Positions 26,798 through 34,091 of a DNA stretch of 46,313 bases are shown one piece after another; within the stretch, counting starts at the first letter, position 1; each line of letters opens with the position of its first letter. The position numbers were made by a program, and so were the translations under genes. Under the pieces are notes generated by a model. The model searched no databases, was not told the origin of the DNA, and was given only the letters and a program-made list of their open reading frames with translations. The stretch is from assembly GCA_035566435.1 (NCBI GenBank), contig DATMRF010000150.1:1-46313 (forward strand), given 5' to 3'. Source of the DNA: DATMRF01 sp035566435. Lineage in GTDB: Bacteria > Verrucomicrobiota > Verrucomicrobiia > Limisphaerales > UBA8199.

Positions 26798-28768
26798 GTG
26801 AAAAACCAAATTCATTTCCTGCATGCTCTCATGAAGACGAAAAAGGAAATCGAGATTTTGATGGTTGAGGACGTGCCTGCGGACGTCGTGATGGTAAACC
26901 ACGAACTCCGTAAAGGCGGGCTGAATTTTCGGTCCAAACGCGTCGATTCGCCCGAGGCCTTTCTTAATCAACTTCAGCATGACCCGCCGGATCTGATACT
27001 GTCCGACCACGGCCTGCCTTCCTTCGACGGCTTCACTGCGCTGGCCATCGCGCGGGACCAATGCCCCCAGGTCCCCTTCATATTTGTCACCGGTGCGCTC
27101 GACGAACAAATGATTATCGATGCCTTCAAAGGAGGAGCCACCGATTACGTCTTGAAGAGCCGGTTGACCCGGGTAGTGCCCGCCGTGCAGCAGGCGTTGC
27201 AAGGTTCGGGGTCGCGCGTCGTGAAAACGCAGAAGGAACGCGCTCTGGCGGAGAGTGAAGAGCGCTTTCGGACGTTGGTTGACGGAGTGAAGGACTACGC
27301 CATTTTCATGCTGGACGCCGTCGGTTGCGTTACTAGCTGGAACGCCGGTGCCCAGAACATCCATGGGTACGGTGCGAAAGAAATCCTTGGCCAGAACTTC
27401 AAAGCGCTCTACCTGCGCGAGGACATCGACCGTGGACTGCCCGAGCTGGCTCTGAGAACGGCGTCTGAAGACGGCCGATTCGAGGAAGCCGGTTGGCGCG
27501 TCCGCAAGCGCGGTGAAAAGTTCCAGGCCAACGTGGTCATCACGGTGCTGCGCGACGAACAGGATCGCTTGAGAGGCTTTGCCCATGTCACCCGCGACGT
27601 CACCGCGCGAAACCAGGCGGAAGAGGCCCTCCGCAAGAGCGAGGCTCTTAAAACCGCCATCCTCGAAACCGCGCTCGACGCAATCCTTTCTATCGACAAA
27701 AACGGGTTGGTGCAGGAGTGGAACCCGGCGGCCCACAGGATTCTTGGTTACCACCGCAACGAAGCGTTGGGCCGGCCAATGGAAGAACTGATCATCCCGC
27801 CCGCGCTGCGCGAAGTTTATAAGGATGGCCTGACCAATTACCTGATGACTGGCGTCGGCAGCTTGCTGGGCCGGCCGGTTGAACTGACCCTTCGCCGTGC
27901 CGATGGCTCCGAGTTCCAGGCCGAGCTGGCCATTGCCCGCGCCTCGAACGATGAAACCTCGCACTGTACCGCCCTCATTCGCGACATCACCGAACGCAAA
28001 CGGGCCGAGAAGATGATCTGGGAGCTCAATTCCACTTTGGAGCGGCGTGTCCTGGAGCACGCCGCTGCCCTGCAGGTCACTAACCATGAGCTTGAAGCTT
28101 TCACTTACTCCGTCCCGCACGACCTGCAAGCCGCGCTCCGCCACCTCGTCACGCACCTCGAGCTTCTGCAACGGGAGGAGGAGCCGAGGTTGAGCTGCTC
28201 TAGCAAGGAACATCTGCACGCGGTCGCCTCGGGCGCCAGGCAGTTGAGCCACTTGATCGATGCGCTCCTCGCGTTTTCGCTAATGGGCCGCTCCGAAATG
28301 CGCCAACAACGCGTCCCCCTCGCCACTCTCGTCGCGGAAGCCCGGCGCGATTTGTCCCCTGACATCGAAGGCCGCAACATCGCCTGGGAAATCCACGAAC
28401 TTCCGGAGGTTGACGGCGACCCGGTCATGCTCCGCCAGGTCATTGTCAACTTGCTCTCCAATGCGCTCAAATACACGCGCCCTCGCGAGAACCCTAAAAT
28501 TGAAATCGGCGCCTTCGAAAGCCCTGAGGAGACGATCGTTTTCATCCGCGATAACGGAGTCGGTTTTGACTCGAAATACTCCGACCAGCTTTTCGGTGTG
28601 TTCACCCGGCTGCACCCGCCTGGCGAGTTCGAAGGAGCCGGGATCGGCCTGGCCAACGTGCGGCGCATCGTGCATCGCCACGCCGGGCGGGTCTGGGCTG
28701 AGGGAATGGTCGATGGCGGCGCAACCTTTTATTTCTCCCTGCCCAAATTGTTAAAGACGAGACCTTGA
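26798..28768 (+). CDS. cytoplasmic sensor histidine kinase: REC-PAS-PAS-HisKA-HATPase
   Basis: This 656-residue protein begins at GTG 26798, with GAGGAG about 6 nt upstream. A receiver domain (about 18-135) has the acceptor Asp in LILSDHGLP and the Lys of DYVLKSRL. Two PAS domains follow (about 150-265 and 280-400), each ending in the PAC pattern RDVTARNQAEEAL or RDITERKRAEK. The dimerisation helix has the phospho-His in YSVPHDLQAALRHL, and the ATPase has NLLSNALKYT, DNGVGFD and GAGIGLANVRRI. There is no membrane segment. This kind of phytochrome-like His kinase with an N-terminal REC is probably driven by another kinase. No output regulator lies next to it. Confidence 0.9.
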   Translation: MKNQIHFLHALMKTKKEIEILMVEDVPADVVMVNHELRKGGLNFRSKRVDSPEAFLNQLQHDPPDLILSDHGLPSFDGFTALAIARDQCPQVPFIFVTGALDEQMIIDAFKGGATDYVLKSRLTRVVPAVQQALQGSGSRVVKTQKERALAESEERFRTLVDGVKDYAIFMLDAVGCVTSWNAGAQNIHGYGAKEILGQNFKALYLREDIDRGLPELALRTASEDGRFEEAGWRVRKRGEKFQANVVITVLRDEQDRLRGFAHVTRDVTARNQAEEALRKSEALKTAILETALDAILSIDKNGLVQEWNPAAHRILGYHRNEALGRPMEELIIPPALREVYKDGLTNYLMTGVGSLLGRPVELTLRRADGSEFQAELAIARASNDETSHCTALIRDITERKRAEKMIWELNSTLERRVLEHAAALQVTNHELEAFTYSVPHDLQAALRHLVTHLELLQREEEPRLSCSSKEHLHAVASGARQLSHLIDALLAFSLMGRSEMRQQRVPLATLVAEARRDLSPDIEGRNIAWEIHELPEVDGDPVMLRQVIVNLLSNALKYTRPRENPKIEIGAFESPEETIVFIRDNGVGFDSKYSDQLFGVFTRLHPPGEFEGAGIGLANVRRIVHRHAGRVWAEGMVDGGATFYFSLPKLLKTRP

Positions 28769-28831
28769 GAACCCACGAACGGATTTTGAGCGCACAGCTC
28801 GACTCCAGCAAGCAAGCTGCCTGTGAACGCC

Positions 28832-29446
28832 ATGGTCGATAATCGCTTTCCGAGTACTCCGTGCCTTCGCCTGTTGGCCCTGACTGCGGTGGCATTGGAG
28901 CTTATTCTGCCCACTGCCGCACAAGACGCCGCGGCGCGGCCTGACATTCAAAGCCGGGCGCCGCCAGCCCAGCAGCCGGCGCGGCCCTCAGCCTCGTTTC
29001 AAGGCCGCCAGCACCCTAGCTATCAAGTGTTTTCCAGTCACGCCGTCTTGCCCTCCGTCACCATCTTGGACGAACGAAGCCTTGACGTCGCCGGAGAGAT
29101 TAGGATCGAAGTCCGCCGGCCCGACCTGTTGTCAAGCCGCCAGAAACTCGTGCTGGCCGCTTTGTTTGGGGTTCCGGTGGCGGTGCCCGAAAAAGCCCTG
29201 CGCGGGTTCTCGAGTGAAGGCCCGGTAGCTCCCGAACAGGCGGCCCAACAACTGCGCATGACTATTATCGACTACAAGTACCTGCGGGACGCGTGGACCC
29301 GATACCGTCCTCCTGCCGGGATGGAGCAGTTAAAAAACACCGCCCTTCTATCCTTGGAAGCTGGCGAGATAGATAAGGCCTGGGAGATGTATATGGCACT
29401 GCCCAGACCACAGCCGCCCCAAGGACTTCGCCTCGCCGGCCGTTGA
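28832..29446 (+). CDS. secreted protein of unknown function
   Basis: From ATG 28832 the product is 204 residues (a GTG at 28823 is also possible). A signal peptide ends near LPTAAQ, at about residue 25. A Pro/Gln-rich linker of about 25 residues follows, then a mixed segment with VTILDERSLDVAGEIRIEV and a helical C-terminus (LRMTIIDYKYLRDAWTRYR). No family is recognised. Its stop overlaps the start of the next small gene, so the two are translated together. It lies 63 bp after the histidine kinase. Confidence 0.6.
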   Translation: MVDNRFPSTPCLRLLALTAVALELILPTAAQDAAARPDIQSRAPPAQQPARPSASFQGRQHPSYQVFSSHAVLPSVTILDERSLDVAGEIRIEVRRPDLLSSRQKLVLAALFGVPVAVPEKALRGFSSEGPVAPEQAAQQLRMTIIDYKYLRDAWTRYRPPAGMEQLKNTALLSLEAGEIDKAWEMYMALPRPQPPQGLRLAGR

Positions 29447-29652
29447 TGATTATGCACCAGCAAGCCGACCACAGCCTAAGATTGACTACCCTCGTTCGGG
29501 AGAACCGAGCGACCATCAAGCGCCTTCAAGCCGACGTGAACACCCTCAAGCTGATGCTGGAGTTGCAGGGCTTAAAGGTGGACGTTCCGAAGCGGGAACT
29601 CAAATCGGAACGGTCGGCCCTCTCGCAGGCCACTCCGCTTGCATCGTGGTGA
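29446..29652 (+). CDS. small coiled-coil protein
   Basis: The 68-residue product begins at ATG 29446, with the stop TGA of the preceding gene sharing one base (TGATG). Residues 10-45 (LRLTTLVRENRATIKRLQAD and onward) have a heptad-like pattern fit for a coiled coil, with no signal peptide. No family is recognised. The overlap indicates joint expression with the secreted protein. Confidence 0.5.
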   Translation: MIMHQQADHSLRLTTLVRENRATIKRLQADVNTLKLMLELQGLKVDVPKRELKSERSALSQATPLASW

Positions 29653-29858
29653 CAGCGTCGCCGCGCTCTCGACACCCCGGACCTCGGCCAACGGACGGAC
29701 ACAAGACAGCAAGTCCGCGCCCATTCGCAATCTGCAGTCAAACCTGCTTTGCCTTCGCCTGGTCATCCTGAGCTAAGCTTTCATTCGCTTGAAATTCGTC
29801 CCGTGTTCCGTCATAAACGTCCCATGCGCTTTCAAAGGAAATCCAGGAGACGAGAGGC

Positions 29859-32450
29859 ATGAGCACCGACTCTGCCGAAAATTCCGCGATGCGACGCCGG
29901 AAGTTTCTGAAACTCTCCGCCACCACCCTCGGCGCGGTCGGCAGTCTAAGCGCGTTGCCGGCCGCCGAGCCCGGCGCCACACCGCCCCCGCAAGGCTTCA
30001 AACCGTCAAAAGCGCGCCGACGCCGCGGCGCGCGAGCTTACAATTCCGAATATACGGGGGAGTATCTCAACCAGGTTGCTTTTCCGCTCGGCGGCATCGG
30101 CGCGGGGATGATTTGCCTCGAAGGCACCGGCGCGCTTTCGCACGTCTCGCTGCGCAACCGGCCCGAGGTGTATAACGAACCGTGCGTATTTGCGGCCGTT
30201 TCGGTCAAGGGCACGTCCAGGCAGGCGCGCATCCTGGAGGGACCGGTGCCCGCCCGTAAAATCTTCGGCCCGCCCGGCACCGGCACCGGCGCCGCCGGCA
30301 CCACCTACGGCCTGCCGCGCTTCGCCCGGGCCGTTTTCAAAACCGCTTTTCCCTTCGGCCTCGTCACGTTGAACGAACCGTCGCTCCCCCTGGAAGTCCA
30401 AATCACCGGCTGGAGCCCGTTCGAGCCCGGAGACCCCGATAATTCGAGCCTGCCGGTCGCCGCGCTCGAGTACCGGTTTACCAACCGCGGCAAGACGCCC
30501 CTGGAAGCGGTTTTCTCCTTCAACGCCAAGAACTTCATGGTGACCGGAAACAATCCCCAGGCGGTGCGACCCATCGCCGGTGGGTTCATCCTCTGGGGCG
30601 GCGGATCCAAAGAGCGGCCTTGGGAAGAATGCGCTTTCTCCGCCACCGTTTCCGAGCCCGACCTTAAAGTGAATCACGCGTGGTTTCGCGGCGGCTGGTG
30701 GGACCCGTTGACCCTGGCATGGAACGATGTCGCGCGCGGGGCTTGCTTCGAGCGCGCGCCCGTCACTGAGGGCGGCGCCAGCCCGGGCGCCACTTTGTTT
30801 GTGCCGTTCCAGCTCGCCGCTGGCGTCTCGAAGACCATCGCGCTTCGCCTGGCCTGGTTTGCCGGCCAAACCAACCTCCGTATCGGCAAAGACCTCTCCG
30901 GCGCAAGTCCGGCGGCTGGAGCGTCCCCCGACTATTGCCCATGGTATGCCGGCCGGTTCACGGACATCAACGGCGTCAGCTTCTACTGGCGCGACCATTA
31001 CGACGAATTGCGCAGCAAGAGCCGCCGGTTCAGCGACTGTTTCTACGACTCCACGCTTCCGCCCGAGGTGGTCGAAGCCGTCGCCGCCAACCTCACCATC
31101 CTCAAATCCCCCACCGTGCTCCGCCAGACCGATGGCAAGCTTTGGTCGTGGGAAGGCTGCGGCGACAATGCCGGCTGTTGCCATGGCTCCTGCACTCACG
31201 TCTGGAATTACGCCCAGGCGATACCCCATTTGTTCCCCAGCCTCGAGCGCACCCTGCGCGAGACCGAGTTCGGCCCGTCCCAAAACGACGCCGGCCACCA
31301 GCAATTTCGCAGCGCCTTGCCGATCCGCCCGCTCGAACACGATTTCCATGCCGCCGCTGATGGCCAACTGGGTGGCATCATGAAAGTCTTCCGTGAATGG
31401 CGCATCAGCGGCGACACCGGGTGGCTGCGCACTCTCTGGCCGAAGGTTAAACGCAGCCTGAATTATTGCATCGAAACGTGGGACCCAAGCCACAAAGGCT
31501 GGGTCGAGGAGCCGCACCATAACACCTACGACATCGAATTCTGGGGGCCGGATGGCATGTGCACCAGCTTCTACCTCGGCGCGCTCCAGGCCGCCGTGCT
31601 GATGGGCCAGGCCCTGGGCAACGAAGTGCCCCTCTATGCGGAGTTGCTGCAGCGCGGCCTGCCCAACGCCGAAACCGAGCTCTTCAACGGCGAATATTTC
31701 TTCCAACGCGTCGAATGGAAAAATCTGCGCGCGCAAAACCCGCTCGAGAACAAGAGCATGGTTGGCAGCTACTCCCCGGAAGCCGTCGCGCTCTTTCAAA
31801 AAGAAGGGCCAAAGTATCAATACGGCACCGGTTGCCTCGCGGACGGCGTGCTCGGTTCCTGGCTGGCCTTGGTCTGTGGCGTTGGCCAGGTGCTCGATCC
31901 GGCGAAGGTCACCAGCCACCTCCACTCGGTTCACCAATACAACTTCAAGACTGACCTCTCGGACTTCGCCAATCCTCAGCGCCCCAGTTATGCCTGCGGC
32001 TCGGAGGGTGGCCTGGTCCTCTGCACCTGGCCCAAGGGTGGCGTGCTCACCCTTCCCTTCCCGTATTCGAACGAGGTCTGGACCGGCTTCGAATACCAGG
32101 TCGCCTCCCACCTCATGCGGCTGGGGATGGCGCCGGAAGGACTGGAAATTGTTCGCACTGCCCGCGACCGCTATGACGGCCGGGCGCGCAATCCCTTCAA
32201 CGAATACGAGTGCGGCCACTGGTACGCCCGCGCGATGTCGTCCTACGCCCTACTTTTTGGACTCAGCGGCGCCCGCTATGATGCGGTCGAGAAAATCCTC
32301 TACCTGGACCCTGCCGTTAAAGGTGATCTCCGGTGTTTCTTCTCGACCGCGACCAGCTACGGCACCGTCGGCCTCAAGCACGGCAAACCTTTTTACGAAG
32401 CCAGGGGCGGCACGCTGGAACTCCGCGAGATAAAATATCAGCCCGCTTAG
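29859..32450 (+). CDS. GH116-like (GBA2-type, DUF608) Tat-exported glycosidase
   Basis: This 863-residue protein has a twin-arginine signal (MRRRKFLKLSATTLGAVGSL, about 11-30). An N-terminal beta-sandwich (Glyco_hydr_116N, about 60-380) starts with AFPLGGIGAGMICLEGTGAL, and a C-terminal alpha/alpha-barrel (DUF608, about 420-850) follows. In GBA2 and archaeal GH116 the acid/base Asp lies in a QTYDGW motif, and here HNTYDIEFWGPDG matches it. The stretch that would hold the nucleophile Glu reads GSCTHVWNYAQAIP, as in other bacterial members, and I could not place the Glu. It probably cleaves beta-glucosides or xylosides outside the cytoplasm. It precedes the sigma gene by about 118 bp. Confidence 0.8.
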   Translation: MSTDSAENSAMRRRKFLKLSATTLGAVGSLSALPAAEPGATPPPQGFKPSKARRRRGARAYNSEYTGEYLNQVAFPLGGIGAGMICLEGTGALSHVSLRNRPEVYNEPCVFAAVSVKGTSRQARILEGPVPARKIFGPPGTGTGAAGTTYGLPRFARAVFKTAFPFGLVTLNEPSLPLEVQITGWSPFEPGDPDNSSLPVAALEYRFTNRGKTPLEAVFSFNAKNFMVTGNNPQAVRPIAGGFILWGGGSKERPWEECAFSATVSEPDLKVNHAWFRGGWWDPLTLAWNDVARGACFERAPVTEGGASPGATLFVPFQLAAGVSKTIALRLAWFAGQTNLRIGKDLSGASPAAGASPDYCPWYAGRFTDINGVSFYWRDHYDELRSKSRRFSDCFYDSTLPPEVVEAVAANLTILKSPTVLRQTDGKLWSWEGCGDNAGCCHGSCTHVWNYAQAIPHLFPSLERTLRETEFGPSQNDAGHQQFRSALPIRPLEHDFHAAADGQLGGIMKVFREWRISGDTGWLRTLWPKVKRSLNYCIETWDPSHKGWVEEPHHNTYDIEFWGPDGMCTSFYLGALQAAVLMGQALGNEVPLYAELLQRGLPNAETELFNGEYFFQRVEWKNLRAQNPLENKSMVGSYSPEAVALFQKEGPKYQYGTGCLADGVLGSWLALVCGVGQVLDPAKVTSHLHSVHQYNFKTDLSDFANPQRPSYACGSEGGLVLCTWPKGGVLTLPFPYSNEVWTGFEYQVASHLMRLGMAPEGLEIVRTARDRYDGRARNPFNEYECGHWYARAMSSYALLFGLSGARYDAVEKILYLDPAVKGDLRCFFSTATSYGTVGLKHGKPFYEARGGTLELREIKYQPA

Positions 32451-32568
32451 GGAGGGCAGCGTCCTCGCCAGCCCATGCCCATGTCCCTCGGCCGGCCTGC
32501 GCGCGCCTCGCGGTCACCCGCAACTTGCCACCTGACTTTCCCTCGCCCCTGCCATACCTTCGCGCACA

Positions 32569-33144
32569 ATGGAACGGACCGAAACGGAGCTGATCGCAGC
32601 GGTGTTGCGGGGCGACGCCGCGAGCTTCGAGCCTTTGGTCCAGAAATATTCGCCGCGCGTTTTTGCCACGGCGCGCCGGTACGCGCGCCGCGAGAGTGAA
32701 ATAGAGGACATCGTCCAGGAAGTCTGGCTCAAGGCCTTTCAGAAGCTCAATGGGTTCCGCGGCGAGGCGCCCTTTGAGCATTGGCTGATGCGTTTGGCGG
32801 TCCGGACCTGTTACGATTTTCTGCGCGGCCACCAGCGCAACCGCGAAACCCCCTTTTCCGAGCTCAGCGAACCTGAAAGCGATTGGCTCGATCATTTTGT
32901 CAGCCAGCCCGAAACCGCGACCGAGAACGCCGACGCCGCGCGGCAGTTGATCGAACGCATTCTGGAACAGCTTTCGCCGGCAGGCCGGTTGATTATCACC
33001 CTGCTCGAAATTGAGGAGCGTTCGGTCAAAGAAATCGCCAAACTCACCGGCTGGTCGGTCCCGCTGGTGAAGGTCCGCGCTTTTCGCGCGCGGGCCGAGA
33101 TGCGGAAGCTGCTGGCCAAAATGGCCAAAGAGAAGTATCTGTAA
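32569..33144 (+). CDS. ECF-type RNA polymerase sigma factor
   Basis: The 191-residue protein has sigma region 2 at about 25-95 (FEPLVQKYSPRVFATARRYA, EDIVQEVWLKAFQKL, FEHWLMRLAVRTCYDFLR). Region 4 is at about 130-185 (LSPAGRLIITLLEIEERSVK, IAKLTGWSVPLVKVRAFRAR). There is no region 1 or 3, so it belongs to the extracytoplasmic-function group. The next two genes, a small membrane protein and a Spy-like protein, overlap each other and probably regulate it. Its promoter target is not visible. Confidence 0.93.
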   Translation: MERTETELIAAVLRGDAASFEPLVQKYSPRVFATARRYARRESEIEDIVQEVWLKAFQKLNGFRGEAPFEHWLMRLAVRTCYDFLRGHQRNRETPFSELSEPESDWLDHFVSQPETATENADAARQLIERILEQLSPAGRLIITLLEIEERSVKEIAKLTGWSVPLVKVRAFRARAEMRKLLAKMAKEKYL

Positions 33145-33184
33145 CCAGACCCCGTTGCGAGGCGTCTAAAAAATCACAGTCAGT

Positions 33185-33502
33185 ATGAATTTGGATCAAC
33201 TCCAACGTAAGCTGCTCGCCGCTGCGCGCGCTCACCCGCCCAGCGACCGCGTTCCGTATGCCTTCGAGCAGCGGATCCTGGCCCGCGTGCGCGAATTGTC
33301 GGCCGTGGATGCCTGGACGCTGTGGGCCAGGAACCTCTGGCGCGCTGCCACCCCCTGCGTCGCTGTTATGGTGCTGCTCCTGGCCTGGTTCCTTCTCGTC
33401 CCCTCCAGCCATCCCGCCAATACCGACTGGTCTCAGGAATTGGAGAACACGGTCCTGGCCGCCGCCGACCCGGAACAACCCCCTACCGATGTCCTCAGGT
33501 GA
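33185..33502 (+). CDS. small membrane protein, likely anti-sigma partner
   Basis: The 105-residue protein has an N-terminal cytoplasmic helix region, one membrane segment at about 55-74 (TPCVAVMVLLLAWFLLV) and a short outside tail. It lacks the HxxxCxxC motif of zinc anti-sigma factors. The position 40 bp after an ECF sigma gene and the single-pass topology suggest it holds the sigma factor at the membrane. This is inference by context. Its stop overlaps the next start by GTGA. Confidence 0.6.
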   Translation: MNLDQLQRKLLAAARAHPPSDRVPYAFEQRILARVRELSAVDAWTLWARNLWRAATPCVAVMVLLLAWFLLVPSSHPANTDWSQELENTVLAAADPEQPPTDVLR

Positions 33503-33963
33503 ACACTTGGAAGGTTATCCTGGCCACCCTGGTGATTTTCGCCACCGGTGTTGTCACCGGCGGCCTTCTAGCAGTGTATTCGGGCCGCAGCTTCGTCTTG
33601 CGCCCGCAGCATCCTAACGCCCCCCGCTCGCCTCAATCCGTTTCTGCTGGCGGCTTGCGCCTCGAGTTCCTTCGCCGCATTCAGCGCGACCTGGACCTCA
33701 CACCCGAACAACGCGAGCGCATCGACAAAATCCTCAAGGAAAGCCAGGAGCATACGCGCAAACTCATGGAGCCCATCTCACCGGCTCTCAAGGAAGAATT
33801 CCAGCGCACCAAAGAAGAATTCCGCCAGGTGCTCACCGCGGAACAACGCGCCCGCTTTGACGAATTATTCAAACACCAGCAGCGTCCCCACGAACAGCAG
33901 CGCCACCCGGTCGCCCCCGCTCAACGCCCCTCGGACGCCGCCACCGCAACTAACGCTCCCTGA
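33499..33963 (+). CDS. Spy/CpxP-like periplasmic sensor protein
   Basis: The protein is 154 residues from GTG 33499, which overlaps the preceding stop by 4 nt (GTGA). A membrane or signal segment lies at about 5-27. A helical region follows, with LDLTPEQRERIDKILKESQE and LTAEQRARFDELFKH, the paired LTxxQ/R motif of the Spy/CpxP/ZraP family. These proteins bind unfolded protein or metals in the periplasm. The tail is Gln/Pro/His-rich, which fits metal binding. With the sigma factor and the small membrane protein it makes a three-gene stress unit next to the copper ATPase. Confidence 0.75.
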   Translation: MNTWKVILATLVIFATGVVTGGLLAVYSGRSFVLRPQHPNAPRSPQSVSAGGLRLEFLRRIQRDLDLTPEQRERIDKILKESQEHTRKLMEPISPALKEEFQRTKEEFRQVLTAEQRARFDELFKHQQRPHEQQRHPVAPAQRPSDAATATNAP

Positions 33964-34091
33964 TTCCGCCTTCCGCGAGCCGATTGCAGAATCTCAAATT
34001 GCCATGACAGAACCCGGAGCACACAAAAAGCAACCCTTCAATTTGCGAATCTTTGTGGTCTTTGCGTTAAACCCCAGTAATTAGATGCAGG

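Noticed and set aside
26576..28252. 558-codon minus-strand ORF
   Set aside because: It is antisense to the REC-PAS-PAS histidine kinase.
30006..32219. 737-codon minus-strand ORF
   Set aside because: It is antisense to the GH116-like gene, which has a Tat signal and family motifs; long antisense frames are expected at this GC content.
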